This document shows positions 25,105 through 36,108 of a DNA stretch of 64,000 nt, one piece after another. The first letter of the stretch is position 1. Every line of letters starts with the position of its first letter. Location of the stretch: the NCBI GenBank assembly GCA_030424975.1, contig JAUHVY010000002.1:620001-684000 (forward strand), in the 5' to 3' direction. The notes beneath the pieces are model-generated. The model did not search any database, was not told the DNA's origin, and saw only the letters and a list, made by a program, of their open reading frames with translations. The stretch is from Alphaproteobacteria bacterium. Lineage in GTDB: Bacteria; Pseudomonadota; Alphaproteobacteria; Micavibrionales; Micavibrionaceae. A program made the translations under genes and the position numbers.

Positions 25105-28100
25105 ATGTCTAAAGAAAAAAAAGAATTCGAACGTCTTCATAAGGAAGCGCAAAAGCGCCTGCCTGCTAATGCGCCTGCGGGGCAGAAAAAGATGCTCGAT
25201 ATACTGGTTGAGAAGATCAGTGAGGAAGATAAAGAATTTTTTGATCCGAATATTATTTCAGAAATGGCTAATTCTCATTGGGAAATGGCAAAGGAGCGCG
25301 AAAAGGGTGAGCCGAAGCTGCGTATTTATATGCCGATTGCCGAAGAGGGCGAGCAACGCAAAACAATCATTGATATCGTCAGTGATGACCTGGCGTTTTT
25401 GGTCGATTCTGTTGCGGCGGAAATTAACAAACATAATATTTTGATTGGTATTTTGATTCACCCGTTTGTTTATACTTCTTATGATGCAAAGGGGGCGTTA
25501 AAAGATCTAAGCCCTGAGTATGAAGATGGCTATCTTCGCCAATCTCATATTCACGTGCAGATCAGTGAGACATTGTCAGAAGCCGCAGTGAAGGAACTAA
25601 AAGACGGTCTGTATTCGGTTTTGGATGATGTGTTTTATGCCAATAAAGACTGGAAGCCGATATTGGCAAAATTGGATGAAGCGGCTGAAGAATTGAATAC
25701 TGCGCGCACACGCCGCGCTGCTGCGGAAATTCAGGAACATTGCGCATTTTTGAAATATCTTTACGACAATAACTTCACGTTGCTTGGGTATCGCGAATAT
25801 AAGTTTGTCGACGGCAAGAATGGCGTTGAGAGTAAAACGGTAAAGGGTTCTAGCCTTGGCTTGCTTCATAATGATGTGTCGCCTGCCTATATCAGTGAGG
25901 TTGAGGAGGGGTTACCACGTAATTTACAGGAATTGCGCCGTGGTCTACCGCCTGTTTCCGTATCAAAAACAAATCGTCTGGCGACCGTGCACCGCCGCGT
26001 TCCCATGGATTGTGTTGCTGTTAAAACCTACAATGATAAAGGTGAAGTAACGGGCGAGAAGCTGTTCATTGGTTTGTTCACATCTGTTACCTATTCCCGA
26101 AGCGTTAGTGACGTCCCGTATTTGCGCGGCAAAGTGGAAGATACAATGAAGGCTTCCGGCTACATTGAGGGGACGCATGACGGCAAAGCACTTCGTCATA
26201 TTCTGGAAAAATATCCGCGTGATGAGTTGTTTCAAATTGAAACCAACGAGTTACTGCGCATTTGTAAGAATATTATCCGCTTGCAAGAGCGTCAACGTAT
26301 TGCGCTGTTCCTGCGTGAGGATCCTTTCGGACGATATATCTCTTGCTTGGTATACATTCCGCGCGATCGTTTTGGTACGAAGTTGCGTAAGGATATACAG
26401 CGTATCCTGGAAGAGGAAACAAAGGGCGTATGCTCGAATTTCTATACCACATTGGATGATTCGGTTTTTGCACGTGTTATGTTCGTTATTAACATCAGCC
26501 AAAAGAACCCGCCAAAAATTAATGCAAAACGTATTGAGCAACGCTTGCGTGAAGCAGGGCAAACGTGGTCGGAACGTCTGACACAAGCCTTGACCGAAGC
26601 GTATGAAGATCATCAGCACATTACAGATATGACATTACGTTATGGTGAGGCGTTTCCTGTTAACTATACCCTGACATATCAGGCAAAGCAGTGTGTATTT
26701 GATATTGAAAAGGTCGAAGCCGCATTAACGCAAAATCGTATTGTGTTAGATTTATATCGCCCGAACGATGTGGAGCTGAACAAGATACGGTTAAAAGTCT
26801 TCCATATCGGATCACCTGTAACATTGTCCGAAGTGATGCCGATCCTTGAGGATATGGGGCTACGTGCGATTGCGGAATTACCGTTTGAGGTAAAGCCGGA
26901 AGGGGCAGAGGAGTCCGTTTGGATTCATGACTTCTTACTTGAAACACCCGAAATCGAAGATTTCATTGTTATTCGCGATGTGAAAGAAAACTTTGAAAAA
27001 GCATTTGCGAAAATCTGGTATAACGAAGTTGAGAATGACGGTTTGAATCGCCTTGTTTTGAGTGCGGGGGCAAACTGGCATGAAATTACAATTTTACGCG
27101 CCTATGTGCGCTATATCAAACAGCTTCGCCTGCCATTCAGCCGCAGCTATATTGAAAAGGCATTAACGGAAAACCCGAAAATCAGCCGTTTGCTTATTGA
27201 TTTGTTTAAGGCATTCCATGACCCGCAGCGTCAAAAAGATTCTGAAAACCTGGCCGCTGGGGCGACTGTTGCGATAGATCATGAATTGGAAAAAGTTCTT
27301 TCAAGTGATTATGACCGTATTTTGCGCGCTATGATGACCTTGATTGATAATACATTGCGTACAAACTATTATCAGCGTCAAAAAGATGGTAGCGCAAAGC
27401 CTTACTTGTCGCTGAAATTTAATAGCGGAAAAATTCCGTTTATGCCGCAGCCAAAGCCGTTCCGCGAGATTTTTGTATACTCACCAAAGGTTGAGGCGAT
27501 ACACTTACGTGGTGATGTTATTGCCCGTGGTGGTTTGCGTTGGTCAGACCGTCATGAAGATTACCGTACAGAGGTTCTCGGCTTGATGAAGGCGCAGATG
27601 GTTAAAAACTCTGTGATTGTGCCGATGGGTTCAAAAGGTGGGTTTGTTGTAAAAACACCAACAAACAGCCGCGAAGAATTCATGGAAGAGGGTATTCGTT
27701 GTTACAAAACGTTCATTTCCGGTCTTTTGGATATTACAGATAACCGTAAGGGCGCAAAGGTTGTGCCGCCGAAGGATGTTGTGCGCCGTGATGGTGATGA
27801 TCCGTATTTGGTGGTTGCTGCGGATAAGGGAACGGCAACGTTTTCTGATATTGCGAACGGCTTATCTCAGGATTATAATTTCTGGTTGGATGATGCGTTT
27901 GCATCCGGTGGTTCTGCCGGTTATGACCACAAGAAAATGGGGATTACCGCACGTGGTGCATGGGAATCTGTTAAATATCATTTCCGTTTGTTTAATCACA
28001 ACACACAAACGGATGATTTCGAAGTGATCGGCGTTGGTGATATGGGCGGTGATGTTTTCGGAAACGGTATGTTGTTATCCGAACATATTCGCCTTGTCGG

Positions 28101-29931
28101 TGCATTTAACCATTTGCACATTTTCTGTGATCCTGATCCGGATGTTGCCAAATCATTCAAAGAGCGCAAGCGTTTGTTTGAAATTGTCGGTGGTTGGGAT
28201 AAATACGATACAAAAACCCTGTCGAAGGGCGGGCGTATTTATAACCGTAGTGATAAGTTGCTTGAGCTAACGCCTGAGATTAAGCAGCGATTCGAGCTGA
28301 CAAAAGATAAGGTTACGCCAAATGAATTAATGCAGGCCATGTTGAAGGCAAAAATTGATCTTATGTGGTTTGGCGGTATCGGCACGTACATTAAATCAAC
28401 CAAAGAATCGCATTCTGACGCAGGTGATAAGGCGAACGATGCCTTACGCGTAAATGCTGATCAGGTGCGTGCAAAAGTTCTTGGCGAAGGTGCCAACCTT
28501 GCCGTGACGCAGCTTGGTCGTGTTGAGTTGGGAGAGCGCGGCGTTGCTGTGAATACCGACTTTATTGATAACTCTGCGGGTGTTGATTCATCTGACCACG
28601 AAGTGAATATCAAGATTTTGCTGACCGATGTTATGAGCCAAAAAGAGCATAACATGGACATTAAAGCGCGTAATAAATTGTTGGAACAAATGACGGAAGA
28701 AGTTGGTGACCATGTTCTTCGTCATAACTATCAGCAAGCGCAGGCCATTTCATTAATGGAGGTGCAGGCGCGTGAAACCTTACAGGTACACGACCAGTTC
28801 ATTCAAGAGATGGAACGTACACAAGGTCTGAATCGTAAGATTGAAGGGCTTCCTGATCAGGAGACAATTGAAACACGTTTACGTACAGGTAAGGGATTAA
28901 CCAGACCTGAGATGTGTGTACTTCTTTCATACGCCAAGATCAATTTGACGAAAGCTTTGCTTGCCACAGACATTCCTGATAACCCGAAGATGGAATATTG
29001 GGTGGTTGATTACTTCCCCGAAATTTTGGGTAAAAAGTATCTGAAGGAAATTCAACGTCACCGCCTGAAACGTGAGATTGTAGCCACAATGATGGCGAGT
29101 TCGTTGATCAACCGTTTGGGGCCGACATTCCTGCAATCACGTATGAAAAAGACTGGCGCGAGCGTTGAAGAAATTACACAGGCGTACTTAATTGTACGTG
29201 ATGCGTTTGGTTTGCGTCATCTTTGGGATGCTATTGAGGAATTAGACGGTAAAGTCCCTGCACAAGTACAGTTAAAGGCGATGCGTGAGATCGCCCATCT
29301 GGCAGAGCATGGCATTACATGGTTCCTGACGCGCCTTGGTCGCCACATGGATATCGATGCGGATGCGGCAACCTTCAGTGCAGGCATTAAGGAGCTTTCT
29401 AAGCATCTGGATGAGCTTGTGACAGATAGTTTGCTGTCTTCGATCAAGCAACGACAGGTCGCCCTTGTAAAGGATGGTTTGCCTGAAACATTGGCGCATC
29501 AAATTGCGTTAATGCCTGTCCTGTCATCTGCGTGTGACATCATTAAGATTTCGGGCGAACGTGATACCAACCTTAAGAATACGGCCCGTACATATTTCGA
29601 ATTGGGTGAGCGTTTCCATCTTGATTGGCTCCGTAGCAAGGTTCGTTATTTACCGCGTGAAGATCATTGGAGCAGTGAAGCTGCTAATGGTTTGATGGAT
29701 CAGTTGTACGGATCACAAGCCGGTATGACCATTCGTATCTTGCGTGATATTAATGGTAAGTCGAAAAAGATCCCTGCGGATCAGTCCTTGGTCGATTTAT
29801 GGCTGGAGGAGTTTGGCGCACACTTTAAACAACTGGATTCATTATTCGTTGAGCTAAAGCGTTCAGGAACGGTTGATCTGACGATGCTTACGGTTGCGGA
29901 ACAACGCGTACGAAGTCTATATGGCGGTTAA
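25105..29931 (+). CDS. gdhB: NAD-specific glutamate dehydrogenase, large (180 kDa) type
   Basis: This enzyme oxidatively deaminates glutamate to 2-oxoglutarate with NAD, a catabolic entry to the TCA cycle. The 1608-residue length is that of the bacterial 180-kDa class (NAD-GDH). A long N-terminal regulatory part (about 1-730) with ACT-like regions precedes the catalytic core, which contains VIARGGLRWSDRHEDYRTEV, MKAQMVKNSVIVPMGSKGGF and VVAADKGTATFSDIANGLS. FWLDDAFASGGSAGYDHKKMGI and GVGDMGGDVFGNGML follow for substrate and NAD binding, then KIDLMWFGGIGTYIK. A long C-terminal domain completes it. The convergent ubiA gene overlaps its last 15 bases. Proline from PutA would feed this step. Confidence 0.96.
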   Translation: MSKEKKEFERLHKEAQKRLPANAPAGQKKMLDILVEKISEEDKEFFDPNIISEMANSHWEMAKEREKGEPKLRIYMPIAEEGEQRKTIIDIVSDDLAFLVDSVAAEINKHNILIGILIHPFVYTSYDAKGALKDLSPEYEDGYLRQSHIHVQISETLSEAAVKELKDGLYSVLDDVFYANKDWKPILAKLDEAAEELNTARTRRAAAEIQEHCAFLKYLYDNNFTLLGYREYKFVDGKNGVESKTVKGSSLGLLHNDVSPAYISEVEEGLPRNLQELRRGLPPVSVSKTNRLATVHRRVPMDCVAVKTYNDKGEVTGEKLFIGLFTSVTYSRSVSDVPYLRGKVEDTMKASGYIEGTHDGKALRHILEKYPRDELFQIETNELLRICKNIIRLQERQRIALFLREDPFGRYISCLVYIPRDRFGTKLRKDIQRILEEETKGVCSNFYTTLDDSVFARVMFVINISQKNPPKINAKRIEQRLREAGQTWSERLTQALTEAYEDHQHITDMTLRYGEAFPVNYTLTYQAKQCVFDIEKVEAALTQNRIVLDLYRPNDVELNKIRLKVFHIGSPVTLSEVMPILEDMGLRAIAELPFEVKPEGAEESVWIHDFLLETPEIEDFIVIRDVKENFEKAFAKIWYNEVENDGLNRLVLSAGANWHEITILRAYVRYIKQLRLPFSRSYIEKALTENPKISRLLIDLFKAFHDPQRQKDSENLAAGATVAIDHELEKVLSSDYDRILRAMMTLIDNTLRTNYYQRQKDGSAKPYLSLKFNSGKIPFMPQPKPFREIFVYSPKVEAIHLRGDVIARGGLRWSDRHEDYRTEVLGLMKAQMVKNSVIVPMGSKGGFVVKTPTNSREEFMEEGIRCYKTFISGLLDITDNRKGAKVVPPKDVVRRDGDDPYLVVAADKGTATFSDIANGLSQDYNFWLDDAFASGGSAGYDHKKMGITARGAWESVKYHFRLFNHNTQTDDFEVIGVGDMGGDVFGNGMLLSEHIRLVGAFNHLHIFCDPDPDVAKSFKERKRLFEIVGGWDKYDTKTLSKGGRIYNRSDKLLELTPEIKQRFELTKDKVTPNELMQAMLKAKIDLMWFGGIGTYIKSTKESHSDAGDKANDALRVNADQVRAKVLGEGANLAVTQLGRVELGERGVAVNTDFIDNSAGVDSSDHEVNIKILLTDVMSQKEHNMDIKARNKLLEQMTEEVGDHVLRHNYQQAQAISLMEVQARETLQVHDQFIQEMERTQGLNRKIEGLPDQETIETRLRTGKGLTRPEMCVLLSYAKINLTKALLATDIPDNPKMEYWVVDYFPEILGKKYLKEIQRHRLKREIVATMMASSLINRLGPTFLQSRMKKTGASVEEITQAYLIVRDAFGLRHLWDAIEELDGKVPAQVQLKAMREIAHLAEHGITWFLTRLGRHMDIDADAATFSAGIKELSKHLDELVTDSLLSSIKQRQVALVKDGLPETLAHQIALMPVLSSACDIIKISGERDTNLKNTARTYFELGERFHLDWLRSKVRYLPREDHWSSEAANGLMDQLYGSQAGMTIRILRDINGKSKKIPADQSLVDLWLEEFGAHFKQLDSLFVELKRSGTVDLTMLTVAEQRVRSLYGG

Positions 29932-30858
29932 TTGAATAACAGCAAAGGCAAGCCAGAATAATATTCCGGTGCGTTTGTTTGATTTAAAAATAGCAAGGGA
30001 GCTTGATTGATTATCGGGCTCCCATTTTTTTATCTGCCATATGAAATGAAGGGCAGGAATACATAAAATCGGTAATGTAATATTGACGCCACGCAAAAGT
30101 AAAACACCGATAAAAATCAGGGTGAATGCGGCCGCATAAAAGACAGAAATCCAGACCTTACTACGCTCGCCGAAAATTAGGGCGGTTGATTTTATGCCTG
30201 CCATAATGTCATCCTCTTTATCTTGGTGCGCGTAAATCGTGTCATAGCCGATTGTCCAGCACATCGCGCCCAAAAAGATAAGAGCGATCCCTAAATGCAA
30301 CGTGCCTGCCATAGCGGTGTAGCCCATGAGGACACCAAAATTAAATGTGATGCCTAAAAACGCCTGCGGCCACCATGTGATGCGTTTCATAAGCGGGTAA
30401 GCGATAATAAGGGGAAGGCTGAGAATGCCTAAAAACAGGGTGATGATGTTAAATTGAATAAGGATAAAAAAGCCAAAAAGCAACAATGTAGCCAAAAATA
30501 TTGTTGCTTGCTTTACGCTAACGGCGCCGCTGGCCAATGGTCTGCCACGTGTGCGCTCTACTTGTTTGTCAAGATCGCGGTCCCATAAATCATTCACTAC
30601 GCATCCTGCGCCGCGCATAATCACCGCGCCAAGGGCAAATAAAATCATAGAGGATATGGCGCTCCATTGTGTTAAAAACAGTCCCTGTGTACCCAGTGTA
30701 ATTCCCCATAGCCCGGGCAGTAATAAAAGCCAAACACCAATAGGGCGATCAATACGCATGAGATAGGCGTACGGGCGCAAAGCTGCAGGCAGGATTCGCT
30801 CAATCCAAATTAGCCTCTTGATATCCGTAAACGATTCTGTTTCTACTGAGTTTGTCAT
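29917..30858 (-). CDS. ubiA: 4-hydroxybenzoate polyprenyltransferase UbiA
   Basis: UbiA attaches the polyprenyl tail to 4-hydroxybenzoate in ubiquinone synthesis and is an integral membrane enzyme. With the start at 30858 the protein is 313 residues. It has the aspartate-rich motifs CVVNDLWDRDLDKQVERTRGRP and YDTIYAHQDKEDD and about eight hydrophobic spans, with YAYLMRIDRPIGVWLLLLPG near the N-terminus. A further 13 in-frame codons lie upstream, but the shorter start is preferred. Its ATG then overlaps the rsmE ATG on the other strand within one CATG. No good Shine-Dalgarno is visible. Its 3' end overlaps the end of the NAD-GDH gene by 15 bases. Confidence 0.93.
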   Translation of the reverse strand: MTNSVETESFTDIKRLIWIERILPAALRPYAYLMRIDRPIGVWLLLLPGLWGITLGTQGLFLTQWSAISSMILFALGAVIMRGAGCVVNDLWDRDLDKQVERTRGRPLASGAVSVKQATIFLATLLLFGFFILIQFNIITLFLGILSLPLIIAYPLMKRITWWPQAFLGITFNFGVLMGYTAMAGTLHLGIALIFLGAMCWTIGYDTIYAHQDKEDDIMAGIKSTALIFGERSKVWISVFYAAAFTLIFIGVLLLRGVNITLPILCIPALHFIWQIKKWEPDNQSSSLAIFKSNKRTGILFWLAFAVIQLTAI

Positions 30859-31588
30859 GACAGAACATATATATAAGTATCCGCGCCTGTTCCTCAATCA
30901 TTCATTTGCAGAAAATGGAATATTGCCGCTTGAGCAATCACAAAACCATTATTTGAAAAATGTTCTGCGTAAGAGTGAAGGAGATTTTGTGCGTTTGTTT
31001 AATGGTCGCGATGGTGAGTGGTTGGGCGCGCTAACGGCGCTTGGTAAAAAACACGGTCAGGTCACATTGCAAGAGCAGTTAAAGGAACAGCCCGAAGATG
31101 GTGCGCGTCGCCATTTATATTTCTCTCCGATTAAAAAGCAACGCATGGACATGTTGGTTGAAAAAGCGGTTGAGCTGGGCGTGACGGATTTACACCCTGT
31201 ATTGATGGCACGCACGGAAAACAGACATTTGAATGCCGAACGTTTGCAAGCGCAAGTTATCGAGGCCGCAGAGCAATGTGAGCGCCTTGATTTGCCTGTC
31301 GTACATGAAGAAGTGAAGTGGCCGGTCTTTATGGCGGCTCGTGAAGTGCATTGCGATGTTTTTGCCGCGTTGGAGCGTATTCAGGGAACGCAAAATATGA
31401 ATGAGTGTGATTTTCGTGGCGATTGTGCGTTTTTAATTGGTCCGGAAGGTGGGTTTGATCCGCAGGAAATCGCAGATATACAGGCGAATGCGCATACAAA
31501 GCCAATCAGTTTAGGCAATCGTATTTTGCGCGCTGAAACTGCTGCGATTGCCTGTTTGGCGTATGCGTCATTCAAACAAAGCTCTTGA
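30857..31588 (+). CDS. rsmE: 16S rRNA (uracil1498-N3)-methyltransferase RsmE
   Basis: RsmE methylates U1498 of 16S rRNA. The 243-residue protein begins MTEHIYKYPRLFLNHSF, followed by HYLKNVLRKSEGDFVRLFNG of its PUA-like N-domain. The SPOUT catalytic domain has YFSPIKKQRMDMLVEKAVEL, FLIGPEGGFDPQEI and LGNRILRAETAAIA, all in expected places. The upstream in-frame extension lies antisense inside ubiA and is not typical, so the start at 30857 is chosen. It is divergent from ubiA with the start codons overlapping, so promoters for each gene must lie inside the other. Confidence 0.94.
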   Translation: MTEHIYKYPRLFLNHSFAENGILPLEQSQNHYLKNVLRKSEGDFVRLFNGRDGEWLGALTALGKKHGQVTLQEQLKEQPEDGARRHLYFSPIKKQRMDMLVEKAVELGVTDLHPVLMARTENRHLNAERLQAQVIEAAEQCERLDLPVVHEEVKWPVFMAAREVHCDVFAALERIQGTQNMNECDFRGDCAFLIGPEGGFDPQEIADIQANAHTKPISLGNRILRAETAAIACLAYASFKQSS

Positions 31589-31719
31589 AATCAATAAAAA
31601 ATCATAAAAGGCACTATTCACTCTTGCATTTTCAGTGATATATTTATATCCCTATGACGGATTTTAACGTGCGTTATTCCGACGCTAACGTTTGTGCACA
31701 AAAGATAAAATAAAAAGGC

Positions 31720-32589
31720 ATGGCAAAAATCATGACGAGATTTAAGAATTATATGAATGCATTTGTTTTCACATTATTGGTTGGCGCATTACTTGCCGCG
31801 TTCCCTGCTATGGCAAGTGAGCCAATGGAAGGTGCGCTGTTGATGCAAGAGGCCGCGACATCAAGCGCACAACGCATCCATGATTTTCATGACATGTTGC
31901 TTGTTATTATCACGGGCATTTGTTTGTTCGTATTATTACTGCTTGTTTTTGTTGTTATCCGTTTCAACAAACGTGCAAACCCGACACCATCAAAAGTTAC
32001 ACATAATGTGCCGTTGGAAATCATCTGGACGGTCGTTCCCGTTATCATCTTGATTATCATCGCGGTACCGTCATTTAAATTGCTTTATAAAAATGACCGT
32101 ATTGCAGAGCCGGAAATGACATTGAAAATCACAGGTTATCAATGGTATTGGGGATATGAGTATCCTGACCATGATGGTATTGCATTCCAGTCTTACATGG
32201 TGCCGACTGATGAATTAAAAGAAGGCCAGCGCCGTTTGCTTTCAACAGATAACGTTGTTGTTCTGCCGATTGAAACAGATATTGCTATTCTGGTAACCGC
32301 GAATGATGTGATCCACTCATGGACGATCCCCGCGTTTGGCGTAAAGATTGATGCTATTCCGATGCGTACGAATGAAACATGGTTCCGCATTGAAAAGCCA
32401 GGCGTATATTATGGTCAATGTTCTGAGATTTGCGGTAAGGATCACTCCTTCATGCCGATCGAGGTTCATGCTGTAACGAAAGAAGAGTTCAAGGCTTGGG
32501 TAGAAAAAGCGAAGGAAGAATTTGCACAAAGTGATGTCCCGGCTATCGGTTCAGAGCAGCCGATCAAGCTAACCGCTTTGGCACAGTAA
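31720..32589 (+). CDS. ctaC: Cytochrome c oxidase subunit II
   Basis: Subunit II takes electrons from cytochrome c through its CuA centre in the periplasmic domain. The 289-residue precursor has an N-terminal signal or first span, two membrane helices (MLLVIITGICLFVLLLLVFVV within the first, WTVVPVIILIIIAVP in the second) and ITGYQWYWGYEYP. The CuA site is the NDVIHSW His plus GQCSEICGKDHSFMP, giving two Cys, Glu, His and Met. An alternative start four codons in (MTRFKNYMN) is possible. It opens the oxidase cluster; ctaD begins 52 bases after its stop, preceded by purine-rich GAGAGATAGGA. Confidence 0.96.
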   Translation: MAKIMTRFKNYMNAFVFTLLVGALLAAFPAMASEPMEGALLMQEAATSSAQRIHDFHDMLLVIITGICLFVLLLLVFVVIRFNKRANPTPSKVTHNVPLEIIWTVVPVIILIIIAVPSFKLLYKNDRIAEPEMTLKITGYQWYWGYEYPDHDGIAFQSYMVPTDELKEGQRRLLSTDNVVVLPIETDIAILVTANDVIHSWTIPAFGVKIDAIPMRTNETWFRIEKPGVYYGQCSEICGKDHSFMPIEVHAVTKEEFKAWVEKAKEEFAQSDVPAIGSEQPIKLTALAQ

Positions 32590-32638
32590 AAACAGTTGTT
32601 TAATATTTAAGAAAAAAAAGAAGAAGAAAGAGAGATAG

Positions 32639-34294
<1,656 letters not shown>

Positions 34295-34303
34295 GGAATA
34301 TAA

Positions 34304-34323
34304 AAGGCCCCAAACGGGGCCTT
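34304..34323. terminator. Bidirectional terminator between ctaD and a minus-strand gene
   Basis: AAGGCCCC (34304-34311) and GGGGCCTT (34316-34323) form a perfect 8-bp stem with an AAAC loop. T-rich sequence follows on the plus strand and TTTTA-type sequence on the minus strand, so it can serve both convergent genes. Confidence 0.8.
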
Positions 34324-34350
34324 ATTTCTTCTTTGAATGCTTGTTTTTGA

Positions 34351-34770
34351 TTAGTTCATATTGAAGTTATCAAGATCAGTTAACGCGTTCATTTCTTCTT
34401 TTTTAAGAAACTCATATCCCGGTTCGTCGCGCGCAATTTTCTCGATGCGCTCTATATATGGCTCCCATAATGCGCCTATTTCTTTCGGCTCACGACTATG
34501 TCCAAAATCCTGGCTTGCGCGCTCCTCGATAAGGCTACCTGCCTCACCTTCGGTGATATCTCTTAATGTAAAGGCGTGAATTTGAAGCTCAGCATAGGCA
34601 CTAAAACATTCTTCCATAACTTCATCGGGGACATCCCCAAGATAGTTTTGACGTAGATCGGCAATTGCCTCATCCATTACAACGCTAGCCTGATTATAGG
34701 TAATATCGTCATTATCGTAATCGCTTGAAATCTGCGATACTTTTTCCAAAAATTGATCAATCGGATCCAT
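34351..34770 (-). CDS. Acidic cytosolic protein of unknown function, 139 residues
   Basis: This gene sits on the opposite strand between ctaD and ctaB, where most alphaproteobacteria have none. A strong AGGGGGAG precedes the ATG. The protein starts MDPIDQFLEKVSQISSDYD and is rich in Asp and Glu, with helical-looking stretches (VVMDEAIADLRQNYLG, DEVMEECFSAYAELQIHAF) and no signal peptide or membrane span. I recognise no domain. It may be a lineage-specific insertion in the oxidase cluster. The good ribosome binding site and shared terminator argue for a real gene. Confidence 0.7.
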   Translation of the reverse strand: MDPIDQFLEKVSQISSDYDNDDITYNQASVVMDEAIADLRQNYLGDVPDEVMEECFSAYAELQIHAFTLRDITEGEAGSLIEERASQDFGHSREPKEIGALWEPYIERIEKIARDEPGYEFLKKEEMNALTDLDNFNMN

Positions 34771-34928
34771 AAAACTCCCCCTGTGTATTTGTTATGTCAA
34801 AATACTATATATTTTCAGGTCAAAATAAAAATAGTTTTTTTTAATATTACACTGTCTATGCGGTAAGTTTTGGCAAGGAAGGACAAAAAAAACGTGACCT
34901 TTTTGAAAAACATGGTAAATAAAGGGGC

Positions 34929-35837
34929 ATGAGCAATACGGCAACAGCAGAACTTTATGAAGCAAATCTAACGGAGCGCGAATCACGCGTATCTGATTAT
35001 TTTGCATTGTTAAAACCCCGCGTGATGAGCCTTGTCGTCTTTAGCGGCTTTGCAGGGTTATGGGTTGCGCCGGGGCTTGCGGATATACACCCGTTTTTGA
35101 TTATTGTTTCTATGTTAGCTTTGGCGGTGAATGCAGGTGCGGCAGGTGCAATCAATATGTGGTATGACCGTGATATTGATGCTGTGATGAATCGTACGCG
35201 CGGCAGGCCAATTCCTATGGGACGTGTTGACGCGGACGAGGCATTGTCTTTTGGCATTGTCATGTCCTTCTTCTCTGTTCTGGTTATGGGGCTATGTTTG
35301 AATTGGGTGGCTGCGGGCATCTTGGCTTTTGCCAATTTGTTTTATGTTGTTGTTTACACCATGTGGCTTAAACGTCGTACGCCGCAAAATATTGTGATTG
35401 GCGGCGCGGCGGGTGCTTTTCCCCCTATGGTCGGATGGGCTGCCGTAACGGGTGACGTTACATTGTTTCCTGTTATTTTATTTGCCATTATCTTTTTCTG
35501 GACGCCGCCGCATTTTTGGGCGCTATCGCTTTATGCGAATTCTGATTATAAGCGCGCCAAGATTCCGATGATGACCGTAACTGCGGGTGCGCAGTCAACA
35601 AAATGGCAGATGCTGATCTATACGTTGATTTTGTTCCCGATTACGTTGATGCCCTATATGTTGGGCTTTTCGGGAATTGTTTACGGCTTAAGCGCAGCGC
35701 TCCTTAGTGGGTTCTTCGTTGTGACGGCTGTACGTGTATTAATGTCAGATGATATGAAATACGCCCGCCTGATGTTCGGATATTCCGTGTTTTATTTATT
35801 TGCACTTTTTCTTGCGGTGATGATCGATGCCGGTTAG
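34929..35837 (+). CDS. ctaB: Protoheme IX farnesyltransferase (heme o synthase)
   Basis: CtaB adds a farnesyl group to haem b to make haem o, the precursor of haem a for the oxidase. The 302-residue membrane protein is a UbiA-superfamily member with DYFALLKPRVMSLVVFSGFAG, NMWYDRDIDAVMNRTRGRPIP (Asp-rich motif) and the second polar loop YANSDYKRAKIPMM, plus about eight spans. AAAGGGGC just before the ATG is a close ribosome binding site. The small ctaF-like gene overlaps its last 11 bases. A Cox15-type haem a synthase is not seen in this window. Confidence 0.95.
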   Translation: MSNTATAELYEANLTERESRVSDYFALLKPRVMSLVVFSGFAGLWVAPGLADIHPFLIIVSMLALAVNAGAAGAINMWYDRDIDAVMNRTRGRPIPMGRVDADEALSFGIVMSFFSVLVMGLCLNWVAAGILAFANLFYVVVYTMWLKRRTPQNIVIGGAAGAFPPMVGWAAVTGDVTLFPVILFAIIFFWTPPHFWALSLYANSDYKRAKIPMMTVTAGAQSTKWQMLIYTLILFPITLMPYMLGFSGIVYGLSAALLSGFFVVTAVRVLMSDDMKYARLMFGYSVFYLFALFLAVMIDAG

Positions 35838-36078
35838 TGACCTTCATAAACAAAAAGCGAAAAAGAACTATGCTGTCCTTGGGATGTTGGTTGCGTTTAT
35901 CGCTTTAATTTTCGTCGTGACCATTATTAAGATGAGTTATTACAGCGAGAAGGGACGTGAGATGCGTGAAGAGAGTGCAAATCAGGCGCAGGTCACGCAA
36001 GGTGATGAGAGTAATTCAGGCGCATTGAATGAGAGTATTCAAGAGGCCTTAACCCCCACGGATGAACCGTCCGAATAA
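35827..36078 (+). CDS. Small single-span membrane protein at the CtaF/CoxF position
   Basis: The 83-residue protein overlaps the ctaB end by 11 bases and so is translationally coupled. It has a short basic start (MPVSDLHKQKAKKNYAVLGM), one membrane helix (VAFIALIFVVTIIKM) and an acidic polar tail. Similar small proteins follow ctaB in many alphaproteobacterial oxidase operons, often called CtaF or CoxF, and are presumed assembly helpers. The match here rests on position, size and topology, not on any catalytic motif. The next gene, a YdfG-type reductase, has its own AGGAGGG site. Confidence 0.75.
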   Translation: MPVSDLHKQKAKKNYAVLGMLVAFIALIFVVTIIKMSYYSEKGREMREESANQAQVTQGDESNSGALNESIQEALTPTDEPSE

Positions 36079-36108
36079 AATAGCCGTAAATTAGGAGGGC
36101 TTAAAAAC

